Origin: UBA1926 sp002337215
GTDB lineage: Bacteria; Planctomycetota; Phycisphaerae; Phycisphaerales; UBA1924
NCBI GenBank assembly: GCA_963973795.1
Contig: CAXBAF010000006.1
Location: 61,691 to 125,690 of the forward strand
Reading direction: 5' to 3'
Length of the DNA stretch: 64,000 bases
The notes under the pieces are model-generated. The model saw nothing but the letters and a program-made list of their open reading frames with translations, was not told where the DNA came from and searched no databases. Below, piece after piece: positions 43,468 through 51,828 of this stretch (the stretch's first letter is position 1; each line of letters begins with the position of its first letter). A program made the translations under genes and the position numbers.

Positions 43468-46389
43468 TTAGCCGAGCGAGGTCAGCGATGCGAGCGCCGA
43501 CTGCTGGCTCTGCAATTGTGCCAACGCCTGCTCCATCGCCACGAACTGGGTTTCCAGCCGCAGCCGCTCGCGGTCCAGTCCTTCCGTCAGGCTGTCGATC
43601 CGACTCTGCTGATTCGTGATCTGCGTATCGATCGAATTCGTCCGCGACGTCAGCACGCCGTCGATCGAGTCCGTGTAATTCTTCAGGAACTCCTCGAGTC
43701 GTCCCATCGCGCCGAGCTCATCGAACTGGTCACGCGCGTTCGGATCGGTCACCGTCACGCCGTCGGGGAGACCTTCCTGCGACGAGTCCTCATCCGAGAT
43801 CACGCGACGGGTAAACAGCGCCTCGACACCTTCCGGGTCGTCCAGCAGTGCCTCGCGGAACTCCTCGCGATCAAACTCCAGCCGCCCCTCGCTCCCGATC
43901 GAGATCCCGACCTCCGTCAGCCGGTCGAACGAGTTGCTGAACCCCTGGTTGGTGTTCTGCAGCGCGTTGAACAGCCCGCCACGCAGGCTGATCAGCAGCC
44001 CGTCGCCCAGCAGCACGCCGCGCTCGCCTGATTCCTCATCGAACACCGTTGCGTTCTCGATGTTGGTCAGGATCGCGTTGTACGCCTCGATGAACGTGTT
44101 GATCGAGGCTTCGACCCCCGCCGTGTCCTCGGTCACCGACACCGTCACCGGGTCATCATCCACGCTCTTCAGGTCGATCGTCAGCCCCGTCACAACGTTG
44201 TCGAGCGTGTTGGTGCTACTCGTCAGGAGCACGCCGCTCGACGCGTCGTTCGAACCGAAGATCACCCGCGCGTCGTCCCCCTCGTCCAGCGTCGAGAGGC
44301 CCAGGTCGAATCCGTTGGTGTCCAGGATGTACCGGCCCGCGACGCCCGAGTCCCGGCTCGTCAGGCTCAGCCGGAAAGGCCGCGTCCCCGAGCCGTCGTT
44401 CAGGATCGACACCGCGACCCCCGCCTCCGAATCGTTGATCGCGCTGATGATGTCCTCGAGCGTGTCGCTCGGGTCGAACGTCACCGTCGTCTCGTACGAA
44501 CCATCGATCACGTTTTCGCTGCCCGAGCCCGAAGCCGTCCCCGCGATCCGCAGGTTCTTCGCGACCACCCCGTCCTCGTCCTCCACGCGGATCGGCAGCC
44601 CCGTCCCCGTCGTGTCCCGAACGACGATGCCGTCGCCCGTGTCATTGATCGCGGCCTCCACACCGGTCAGCCCCCCGAGCGCGCTGTTCATCTGCGTAAG
44701 CAACTCGCCGACGGTGCTGACGCTGTCGCCGATGTTGATCGTCGCCACCTGGCCTGTGGAATCGATCACCCGGAACCGCCCCGTCCCGATCCCTTCGCCG
44801 TTGCGGAGCGTGCTCAGAAGCGTGCCCTCGCCGACATACCGCCGCTGCAGGCTCGAACCGTCCACCGACGAGGACGCGACCCCGCCCCCGCCGGTCGAGA
44901 TCCCGAGCCGCTCGGCCAGGTCATCGCCGAGCGAGCCCTCGATAATCAGATTCCCGGTGTTCGCTCCGCCGCGCGTCGTGTCCGTGATCGCGATCCCGGT
45001 GCCCGTGTCGTTCAGCGACGCGACCACCGAACCATCGTTGTCCGCGTCGGAATTGATCGCATCGATCACGTCCTCGAGGGTCTCGACATAATCGCTCTGT
45101 GTCGGGTCGCTCAGGTTCAGGTCGAACTCGAACAACTCGCCGTCCGCGGTCGTGATATCGATCCGGCCGTTCGTCCCGATCCCGCCATCCGTTCCGCCGC
45201 CGTTCAGGTTGCGCAGCAGGACGGTGCCCATCCCCGCGAAAATCCGCGAGCCAGAGACCGTCGTGCTCGTCCCGCCCGAGACCGTCGCGATCCCCAGGTC
45301 CCGGAGCGCTCGCGAGTTGCTCGTCGCGGTGATCGACTCGATGTTCCCCGCGTTCGACGAGAACGAGATCGACCCGTTCTCCGCATCGATCGACGCGGAC
45401 GCGTCCACGCCCGCGTCCGTGAACGACTGGTTGATCCGATCGAGCAGGCCCTGCACCGTCGTCACCGCCGGATCGACGACCTCATTCGTGTCGTCGCTCG
45501 TGTCGCCGGGCGTCCCGTTGTCGTCCGTTTCACGGATCTCGCCAAGGCCGATGTTGACCGCAACCCCGCCGACCGTGATCTGGAAGTCGGTCGCGGGGAG
45601 CCCGTTCGGCCCCGTCGCGCTCGACCGGTACGACACGCCGTTCCCGTCGTTGAGCGCGTTCAGTGACACCGCCCCCGTCAACTCGTACACCCGACGACCC
45701 GTAACACCGTCCGCGTCCGCCGCGACGTCGAGCCCCAGCGATTCGATCACCTCCGCGTTCCCCGCGTTGGTCACCGTCGTCGCCCCCTCGATCACGAACG
45801 AACCATCGCGCACCCGTGCCGTCACATCCAGCCCGCTGTTGTTGATCGCGTCGAGCACCTCGCCGACCGTGCCCGCCCGGCTCAGATCAACCTCCGCGAT
45901 CGTCGAACCGTCGTTGATCCGGATCGTCCCGCGGACAACCCCGTCGCCGTCATTCAGCGCGTTCAGCGACAAATCGCGATCAACGCGCCCGAGCGCCGAC
46001 TCGAACGTGAACGACGAAGCGCCCACAGCAGACGTATCCGTATCCTGAAAGCCCCGGCTCAACTGCTGCTGCGTGCTCACCAGACGATCGACGATGAAGG
46101 AGTACGAGCCCGGCTGCGCACCGATCGACGCTGTCGCCGACAGCACGTCGCTGTTCGTGCTCGTCGCGAGCTTCGCCTTGAACGTGTTGTCTGTCCGGAA
46201 CGACGCCGCCGCGTCGCGAAGCGATCCGAGCCGCGTGTTCAGACTCAGGTACGCCGCCTGCTGCGACTGCAACTGGAACAGCCGACCCTGCGCCAGCGTC
46301 CTGGGCCTTGCCGCGACCTGGATCAGGCTGTCAATCAGCGACTGTGTGTCGATACCCGAGATCAGGCCACCACTTGAAATGCCACCCAT
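43468..46389 (-). CDS. fliD: flagellar filament capping protein FliD
   Basis: 973 residues, roughly twice the typical length. The N-terminus has the FliD opening (SSGGLISGIDTQSLIDSLI) and coiled segment RLFQLQSQQAAYLSLNTRL; the C-terminus has FIEAYNAILTNI and a long terminal helix (IDSLTEGLDRERLRLETQF). The middle contains several repeats typical of flagellin hook IN motifs (TVGEVLDAINNSGLDVTARV, TVGELLTQMNSALGGLTGVEA), which explains the length. It caps the growing filament and lets flagellin insert. The fliS gene follows by 154 bp. Confidence 0.92.
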   Translation of the reverse strand: MGGISSGGLISGIDTQSLIDSLIQVAARPRTLAQGRLFQLQSQQAAYLSLNTRLGSLRDAAASFRTDNTFKAKLATSTNSDVLSATASIGAQPGSYSFIVDRLVSTQQQLSRGFQDTDTSAVGASSFTFESALGRVDRDLSLNALNDGDGVVRGTIRINDGSTIAEVDLSRAGTVGEVLDAINNSGLDVTARVRDGSFVIEGATTVTNAGNAEVIESLGLDVAADADGVTGRRVYELTGAVSLNALNDGNGVSYRSSATGPNGLPATDFQITVGGVAVNIGLGEIRETDDNGTPGDTSDDTNEVVDPAVTTVQGLLDRINQSFTDAGVDASASIDAENGSISFSSNAGNIESITATSNSRALRDLGIATVSGGTSTTVSGSRIFAGMGTVLLRNLNGGGTDGGIGTNGRIDITTADGELFEFDLNLSDPTQSDYVETLEDVIDAINSDADNDGSVVASLNDTGTGIAITDTTRGGANTGNLIIEGSLGDDLAERLGISTGGGGVASSSVDGSSLQRRYVGEGTLLSTLRNGEGIGTGRFRVIDSTGQVATINIGDSVSTVGELLTQMNSALGGLTGVEAAINDTGDGIVVRDTTGTGLPIRVEDEDGVVAKNLRIAGTASGSGSENVIDGSYETTVTFDPSDTLEDIISAINDSEAGVAVSILNDGSGTRPFRLSLTSRDSGVAGRYILDTNGFDLGLSTLDEGDDARVIFGSNDASSGVLLTSSTNTLDNVVTGLTIDLKSVDDDPVTVSVTEDTAGVEASINTFIEAYNAILTNIENATVFDEESGERGVLLGDGLLISLRGGLFNALQNTNQGFSNSFDRLTEVGISIGSEGRLEFDREEFREALLDDPEGVEALFTRRVISDEDSSQEGLPDGVTVTDPNARDQFDELGAMGRLEEFLKNYTDSIDGVLTSRTNSIDTQITNQQSRIDSLTEGLDRERLRLETQFVAMEQALAQLQSQQSALASLTSLG

Positions 46390-46772
46390 GGCGTTGTCCC
46401 TTTCGCGTCCATGCGTCCCGTGCCGGTGTTGAGCCGAGTCCCGAATCAGGGGCTCGTAGAATGCCGGCAGGGAAAAGAAACCCGTGTATAAAATCGGCTC
46501 TCCGGGCCCCGTTCCTAGAGGCCGTCTGCAAAGTCATTTGCGATCACCGGATCAGCCCCTCCCCGGCCGTCCAACAGGCTCCACAGCTCCAGAAAAACCA
46601 GAAATCCCCCCGCCGAACCCAAGGCAATCCCCACAACCAAGCCGATGCACCCGGATCAACGCCGATTTTTTCAGGCAAGCACGCCAATCCCAACGCCATT
46701 CCGACATCACACACCGAACACACACACGCCACACGCGTACAACCCGCAATACCCGCACCACACGCCGACACC
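46390..46772. other. 383-bp divergent intergenic region
   Basis: Between fliD (minus) and a membrane-protein gene (plus). The right-hand third is rich in CA and ACAC runs (about 46700-46770) with no ORF of note. A promoter for each side must lie here, but no convincing -10/-35 or sigma-54 or sigma-28 element could be picked out by eye. Confidence 0.4.
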
Positions 46773-47438
46773 ATGCCCAAATCAAGCACCCAAAACCCCG
46801 CTCCTGGTCAGAACCACACGCCATCAAGGGCACTCGAGACCCTGCTGCTCCTCGCATCACTCGCCGCCGGGCTGGGTGCCGCGGCCTGTCTCTACGTTGC
46901 CCTCACCGCCGCAGAGCAGGTCCTCTGGGGCTCCGCGGGATTCCTGATCGCGATGCTGATTGCGACCACGTTCGGGGTTCTCGCCGGCATCGGCAAATTC
47001 CGCGCAGGCGTCGGCATGGCCGTCGTCGCCACCGCCTCGACCATCCTCGGCGGCGCAATTTTCGCGTGGCGAGACCTCGCCTCCAATCTGGGCCGCGACG
47101 CGGCGATCGGTCCGAAACTGCTCCCATGGCTCGGGTACGAGGCCATTTGTGCGCTCGTCATCCTGCTCGCCGGTGCCACCATGGTTCTCGCTCGCAGGCC
47201 CCGCGCCTGGGGGGCGGTGACCAAGGCCCTCGCGTTCCTGGTGCCCGCCGGGCTCCTGCTCGCGGTTGGCTACCTCAATTCCGGCAAGTTCGCCGCCGAG
47301 GACAGCGGCCGGGCGATCGCGCTCGCCGTGCTCCTGGTCGGCGGGGCCGTGATCGGGACGCTGGTCTCGATCGGGGGACACCACCTGATCCGGGCGTTCG
47401 AGATGACGGCCGAGGATCCGGCGGCGTCCCGCCCGTGA
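46773..47438 (+). CDS. small multi-pass membrane protein, unknown
   Basis: 221 residues from the ATG at 46773 (MPKSSTQNPAPGQ), chosen because upstream codons in this frame are low-complexity and unlikely to be translated. About six hydrophobic helices (ETLLLLASLAAGLGAAACLYV, partly quoted, GFLIAMLIATTFGVLAGIG and others) and a short cytoplasmic tail. No family recognised. The next gene starts 114 bp downstream; shared transcription is possible. Confidence 0.6.
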   Translation: MPKSSTQNPAPGQNHTPSRALETLLLLASLAAGLGAAACLYVALTAAEQVLWGSAGFLIAMLIATTFGVLAGIGKFRAGVGMAVVATASTILGGAIFAWRDLASNLGRDAAIGPKLLPWLGYEAICALVILLAGATMVLARRPRAWGAVTKALAFLVPAGLLLAVGYLNSGKFAAEDSGRAIALAVLLVGGAVIGTLVSIGGHHLIRAFEMTAEDPAASRP

Positions 47439-47551
47439 CCGGGGACGGCTCGCTGCGTTCCTATATTTGTTCGGTGTTTCGGCGCAGAACCGGGGCCTGA
47501 AAGGGCGCGGGCCGGATGCCCATCAAGCTATTGTCACGGAGAGGTATACCT

Positions 47552-48253
47552 ATGGGCGAAATCTACGGCGTGTTGCTATTGGTGATTATCGGGCTCGTGC
47601 TGGGCGGCGTGGCCGTCGGGCTCGGTGTCTTCTTGCTGGGCCGAGCCGCGCCGGAGCGGAAAGAGATCACGGCGATCGCCGAACAGGTGCGGTCGGTGGG
47701 GAAACTCATCGGGCTCGAGGTGCACGCCAAGGAGATCGCGACCGCCAAGAAGGGCTGGTCGTGGATGCCGCCGATTGTGCTGAGCCAGGCTCGGATGGCG
47801 ATGATCTTCCAGTTCGAGAAGCAGTACTACGTTGATCTCGCGGCGATCCGGCCCGAGCACATCACCTCGCACGGGATCGGCAACTTCAAGATCAAGATGC
47901 CGCCCGTCCAGGGCTCGCTCCGGCTCATGGAAGTGAAGCCGTACGACATCCAGACCGGCAAGGCGCTGGGGCTTGTGGATGTGATCCCGATGACGGCGGA
48001 GCGTCAGGGTGCGTTGATGGACGAGGCGCAGTCGCAGGCGGCGGAGTTGTTCGACAAGAGCGACGAGCGGTACCACTCACAGGCGATCGATTCGATCGAA
48101 CGGAACATCAGGAGCCTGCTGGGGCTGACGGGGGCGGTAGTGGAGTTCGTCTGGCCGACCATGCAGAGTCAGATCGGCCCGTTGAAGACGGACGAGCCGG
48201 CGCTGCTCGAGAAGAACGCGGTGAAGGAAATCAAGCAGGCTGTTCCGGCGTAG
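47552..48253 (+). CDS. DUF4230-like membrane-anchored protein
   Basis: 233 residues from the ATG at 47552, which has GGAGAGG 9-10 bp upstream; 12 codons of open frame before it are ignored. One N-terminal transmembrane helix (MGEIYGVLLLVIIGLVLGGV) is followed by a mostly beta domain (KGWSWMPPIVLSQARMAMIFQFEKQYYVDLAAI, landmark QYYVDLAAI; GIGNFKIKMPPVQGSL) that resembles DUF4230. Function is unknown in the family. It is followed by a strong terminator. Confidence 0.62.
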   Translation: MGEIYGVLLLVIIGLVLGGVAVGLGVFLLGRAAPERKEITAIAEQVRSVGKLIGLEVHAKEIATAKKGWSWMPPIVLSQARMAMIFQFEKQYYVDLAAIRPEHITSHGIGNFKIKMPPVQGSLRLMEVKPYDIQTGKALGLVDVIPMTAERQGALMDEAQSQAAELFDKSDERYHSQAIDSIERNIRSLLGLTGAVVEFVWPTMQSQIGPLKTDEPALLEKNAVKEIKQAVPA

Positions 48254-48284
48254 GGGTCGGGCTGACATTCAGAGTTGATTGATT

Positions 48285-48314
48285 GCACGCGGTCCGTTGG
48301 GCCGCGTGCTTTTT
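48285..48314 (+). terminator. Rho-independent terminator
   Basis: Stem GCACGCGG / CCGCGTGC (8 bp, 9-nt loop) followed by TTTTT, 32 bp after the stop of the DUF4230-like gene. It may also act in the reverse direction for the convergent GNAT gene. Confidence 0.9.
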
Positions 48315-48323
48315 GTTTGAGAC

Positions 48324-48899
48324 TCAGAGCACATACTCCAGCTCAATCTCGTGCCGCACCCGGATGCCGTCGAGGCCTTCGTCAGGGATCTCGGGTTTGA
48401 GATCGCGTGCCTTCGAGATCGCGTCTCTGTGGAGAGCGCAGATGTCGAAGTCGCGGCGTTGGTAGAAGCGGATGGCGGGGGTGTTGTCGTTGGTGGTGAC
48501 GAGCCAGAGGCGGCGGCAGCCGTGGGCGCGGGCCTCGTTGCGGACAGCGGCGAGCAGACAGGAGCCGATGCCGCCTGAGTCGGCCATCGAGTTGTGGGTC
48601 AGGATCTCGCACTCGGGCTCGTTGGTTTCGGGGTTCGTATCGATGATGTAGGTGATGAGGCCCACCGGTTCGTCGTCTTGGAACGCGGCGAGGCCCGCGG
48701 TGTCGACGGCGTCGGTGATTTTGCCCTTGCTCAGGACGCTCTCGGTCGCCCAGTATCGGCGGAGGAGCCTCCGGATCCAGGGCTTGTCGTCGTCGGTGGT
48801 GGCGCGAATGGTGAAGTCGGCGCCCATGGGGACGACGGTGACGGGGTCGGCCTTGGGGGTCTCGGCGTTGGGTTTGTTGTCAGAGGTGTCGTTGGACAT
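48324..48899 (-). CDS. GNAT-family N-acetyltransferase
   Basis: 191 residues. The acetyl-CoA loop appears as DSGGIGSCLLAAVRNEARAHGC (landmark GIGSCLL, about 111-117) and the C-terminal NDNTPAIRFYQRRDF is the GNAT motif B. The first 28 residues are an Asn/Asp/Pro-rich extension. Substrate cannot be told. GGGAGCC precedes the ATG. It is divergent from mgtE. Confidence 0.85.
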   Translation of the reverse strand: MSNDTSDNKPNAETPKADPVTVVPMGADFTIRATTDDDKPWIRRLLRRYWATESVLSKGKITDAVDTAGLAAFQDDEPVGLITYIIDTNPETNEPECEILTHNSMADSGGIGSCLLAAVRNEARAHGCRRLWLVTTNDNTPAIRFYQRRDFDICALHRDAISKARDLKPEIPDEGLDGIRVRHEIELEYVL

Positions 48900-48999
48900 G
48901 GTCGGCTCCCATGGCTGGGGCGGTCGTTTCGACGCCGCCGGGGTTTGTGGGAATGGTACGGGATGGGGACGGGTGAGGCCTTGTCGCTAGGATGGTCGT

Positions 49000-50400
49000 A
49001 TGGCGAGCCCGACCGTTCAATTGCTGGAGCCGGAGATTGTGGAGTTGATCCGCTCCGGCGAGTATCGCGAGCTTCGGGAGAGCCTGCGGCAGTTCGACCA
49101 CGCGGATGTCGCGGAGATGCTCGCGGACCTGATCGAGCAGGGGGAGACGGCCGAGGCGGCGCTGGCGTACCGGGTTTTGCCGCGTGAGGACGCGTCGGAG
49201 GTGTTCGCGCACCTGGACGCGGACGAGCAGGAGCGGCTGATCGGTGAGCTCGGCGCGGAGCGGGCGGTCCGGGTGATCGAGAGCCTGGATCCGGACGACC
49301 GGGTGAAGATCCTGGATGAGCTGCCGGTCGAGGTGACGCGTCGGATTCTGCGGAAGCTGACGCCGGAGAGCCGGAAAGAAACGCAGGCGATTCTCGGGTA
49401 TCCGCCCGAGAGTGTCGGGCGGCTGATGACGCCGGACTATGTGAAGGTCAGGCGAGGTTCGAGCGTCGGCGCGGCGATGGCGCAGGTACGCCGGTATGGG
49501 CAGGATGCGGAAACGATCAACTGGGTGTACGTGGTGGACGCGGATGGGATGCTGGTGGACGACATCCACATCAGGCCCCTGGTGCTCGCGGATCCGGAGC
49601 GGCCTCTCGAGGAGCTCCTGGATGGTCGGTTCACGACGCTGAACGCGGTGGACGACCGGGAAGAGGCCGTGCGGATGATGGCGCGGTACGACCGTTCGGC
49701 GATGCCGGTGGTCGATGGGCTCGGGCTGCTGATCGGGATCGTGACGTACGACGACGTGGCGGACGTGGCGGAGATCGAGGCGACGGAAGACATCCACAAG
49801 CTCGGTGGTCTTGAGGCGCTGGATGCGCCGTATCTGAAGACCAGGCTGGTGGAGATGCTGCGGAAGCGTGCGGGTTGGCTCGCCGGTCTTTTTATGATGC
49901 AGCTGCTGACGATCGCGGTGATGGGGTTCTTCGATGAAGCGCTCGAGAAGGCCGTGATCCTGGCGTTGTTCGTGCCGCTGATCGTGTCGAGCGGGGGGAA
50001 CACAGGGACGCAGGCGGCGAGCCTGCTGGTGCGTGCGCTGGCGCTGGACCATGTCGCGCCGGGGGACTGGAAGACGGTGCTCGGGCGCGAGGTGGTGACG
50101 GGGCTGGTGCTCGGGACGCTGCTCGGGGCGCTGGGGCTGGTGACGGTGGTGGGGTGCGACTGGGTGGGGCTCGCGGAGACGGAGTTCCCGTGGCGCGTGG
50201 GCTTCGTGGTGGGGACGGCGGTCGTGGGGATCGTCCTGTGGGGCTCGATCGCGGGTTCGGCGCTGCCGCTCGTGATGCAGAAGCTCGGGCTCGACCCGGC
50301 GGCGAGTTCGAGCCCGCTGGTGGCGACGATCATGGACGTGAGCGGGCTGACGATCTACTTCGTGGTCGCGGTGGTGGTGCTGACGGGGACGCTGCTGTGA
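49000..50400 (+). CDS. mgtE: magnesium transporter MgtE
   Basis: 466 residues, normal for the family. The N-terminal superhelical domain (LRQFDHADVAEMLADL, LPVEVTRRIL), two CBS domains (GRLMTPDYVKVRRG, FTTLNAVDDREEAVRMMARYD), and a five-helix membrane domain with PLIVSSGGNTGTQAASLLVRALA (landmark GGNTGTQ) are all present. AGGA lies 7 bp before the ATG. No M-box riboswitch is visible in the 100 bp upstream. The stop overlaps the next start (GTGA). Confidence 0.95.
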   Translation: MASPTVQLLEPEIVELIRSGEYRELRESLRQFDHADVAEMLADLIEQGETAEAALAYRVLPREDASEVFAHLDADEQERLIGELGAERAVRVIESLDPDDRVKILDELPVEVTRRILRKLTPESRKETQAILGYPPESVGRLMTPDYVKVRRGSSVGAAMAQVRRYGQDAETINWVYVVDADGMLVDDIHIRPLVLADPERPLEELLDGRFTTLNAVDDREEAVRMMARYDRSAMPVVDGLGLLIGIVTYDDVADVAEIEATEDIHKLGGLEALDAPYLKTRLVEMLRKRAGWLAGLFMMQLLTIAVMGFFDEALEKAVILALFVPLIVSSGGNTGTQAASLLVRALALDHVAPGDWKTVLGREVVTGLVLGTLLGALGLVTVVGCDWVGLAETEFPWRVGFVVGTAVVGIVLWGSIAGSALPLVMQKLGLDPAASSSPLVATIMDVSGLTIYFVVAVVVLTGTLL

Positions 50401-50693
50401 GCCTGGTGGATCGGGCTCCGGACGACACCTGCCCCCGGTGCAACGGCCGGCTGCAAGGGTCGGGGACGCGGGTGTGCCCCTGGTGCGACGCGGTGCTGGA
50501 CGGTTCGGCGGGGGAAGATCGGGGCATGAAGCGGGGGGCGATCGTCGGCGTGGTCGTGGTGCTGCTCGGTGTGTTCGCGATGATCGTGCCTTCGGACGAT
50601 TGGAACGCGACGAACGGGCTGGTGTTCGGGGCGATCGCGGTGTTCATGGTGGCGATGGCGTGGGTGCTGAGCGGGTCGATGGTGGATCCGTGA
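50397..50693 (+). CDS. small zinc-ribbon membrane protein
   Basis: 98 residues from the GTG at 50397 that overlaps the mgtE stop. A CPRC...CPWC zinc-ribbon (about 12-30) is followed by two hydrophobic helices (GAIVGVVVVLLGVFAMIVP and NGLVFGAIAVFMVAMAWVL). It is translationally coupled to mgtE; the role is unknown. The coupling argues it is real. Confidence 0.7.
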   Translation: MSLVDRAPDDTCPRCNGRLQGSGTRVCPWCDAVLDGSAGEDRGMKRGAIVGVVVVLLGVFAMIVPSDDWNATNGLVFGAIAVFMVAMAWVLSGSMVDP

Positions 50694-50709
50694 TCGCGCC
50701 GTCACCGAG

Positions 50710-51648
50710 TCAGAAGCGTCTGGTGATGCCGGTGAAGAGTCGGAGGTCCTTGGTGTCCCCGTTGTCGAGACCGACCAGCAGGCCGGCGTCGAGAACGGTA
50801 TCGGCGTTGAGGGTGTAGCTGAGGCCCGCGCTGGCGGTGGGGCGGTACTCAGCGTCGCCATGGAAGCTGTATTCGCCGATGTACTCGATGTACCCCGCGA
50901 GATCGCCGGCGATGTCGTGCCCGACGACGAGCGTGTGGGCGAGGGCTGCCGTGGTTTGTGTGGGGGCGCTGTCGTCGTGCGTGAAGGTGGTCTTGACCTG
51001 GGCACCGAGTGACCAGCCTCCGGCGAGCTCGGTGGAAAATGGAACGATGAGCCCGAACTGATAGGCGTCGTCGGTGACGTCGTCGTCGCCAGTCGGGAAG
51101 ACGACATAGGGGAGGAGTGCGAGGGCGTTCTTCTCTCCCGTTTCGTGCATGTCGTTGCCCCAGAGGTTGATCTTGACGCGGAAGCCGATGTCGCCCATGC
51201 CGGTTTCTGCGCGGGCGTTGGAGGTGTTGGTGTGCTCGAGTGGATTGATGAGGAGTTGGAGATCGATGCGGTTGGTGAGGCCGATCTTGAAGTTGATGGG
51301 GGCGATGCTGAGGCTGGTGGTTTCGTTGCCGTCCTCGCGGTCGAGTCCCAGTTCGGCGAAGCTGGCTTCGATCTGGTAGGCGCCGGCGTCGACGGAGATC
51401 GGGCTCTCGGTGGCGTCGGGTCGGTCGGCGGCAAGTGGACGCCAGCGTTCGCGTGGGGTGGGGTTGAAGAGGTGGAAGCCGGACTTGTGGGTGAGAACGG
51501 ACGAGTCGGTGGCGTCCAGGGTCGGTGTTACTTCAATCGTTTGTCGGGGGCGTTGAGAGCCGTGTGATTGGGTGTCCGGCTGGGCGGCGGCGTTGAGGAT
51601 CGGGAGTATGGCGAGGGCGGCGGTGCGTGCGTGCGTGCTCTGCTTCAT
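50710..51648 (-). CDS. outer-membrane beta-barrel transporter-like protein
   Basis: 312 residues from the ATG at 51648 where a signal peptide begins (MKQSTHARTAALAILPILNAAA); the open frame runs 40 codons upstream. The rest alternates polar and hydrophobic residues with aromatic girdles, and contains ADRPDATESPISVDAGAYQIEASF (landmark DRPDATESP), the hallmark of the outer-membrane MetA-pathway phenol-degradation/transporter family (DUF of the 'putative MetA' type). Likely a channel or sensor barrel. An upstream operator candidate (51686) and its own terminator-bounded position say it is regulated separately. Confidence 0.75.
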   Translation of the reverse strand: MKQSTHARTAALAILPILNAAAQPDTQSHGSQRPRQTIEVTPTLDATDSSVLTHKSGFHLFNPTPRERWRPLAADRPDATESPISVDAGAYQIEASFAELGLDREDGNETTSLSIAPINFKIGLTNRIDLQLLINPLEHTNTSNARAETGMGDIGFRVKINLWGNDMHETGEKNALALLPYVVFPTGDDDVTDDAYQFGLIVPFSTELAGGWSLGAQVKTTFTHDDSAPTQTTAALAHTLVVGHDIAGDLAGYIEYIGEYSFHGDAEYRPTASAGLSYTLNADTVLDAGLLVGLDNGDTKDLRLFTGITRRF

Positions 51649-51685
51649 GGGGCTTCTCAGATGTTTGGTATAACGTAAACCAATA

Positions 51686-51701
51686 GTTTGACATATCAAA
51701 C
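51686..51701. promoter_or_regulatory. palindromic operator candidate upstream of the barrel gene
   Basis: GTTTGACATATCAAAC is a perfect 6-4-6 inverted repeat in an AT-rich stretch that is the lowest-GC stretch for several kb. On the minus strand a TTATAC (-10-like) lies 12-17 bp downstream of it, so a repressor here could block the promoter. ArsR- or MerR-like sites look similar; the regulator is not in the window. Confidence 0.5.
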
Positions 51702-51770
51702 ATAGCGACGTGTGCGGAGGGTTGTCTACGCGCGATGAAGAAAAAGGAATGCGTGTGACACCACGCACGA

Positions 51771-51794
51771 AAAACCCCTCGCTCGCGCGAGGGG
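51771..51794 (-). terminator. hairpin copy 4 (CCCCTCGC family), terminator of the P1B ATPase gene
   Basis: Minus strand: CCCCTCGC, GCGA tetraloop, GCGAGGGG, then GTTTTTCG-like T-run, 35 bp after the ATPase stop. Confidence 0.8.
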
Positions 51795-51828
51795 CTCTTG
51801 AGTGTTTGGTTGCGAGGGGGAACTCGCG

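Noticed and set aside
48960..48999. A -10 box TAGGAT immediately before mgtE.
   Set aside because: AGGA lies 7 bp before the ATG and reads better as a ribosome binding site.
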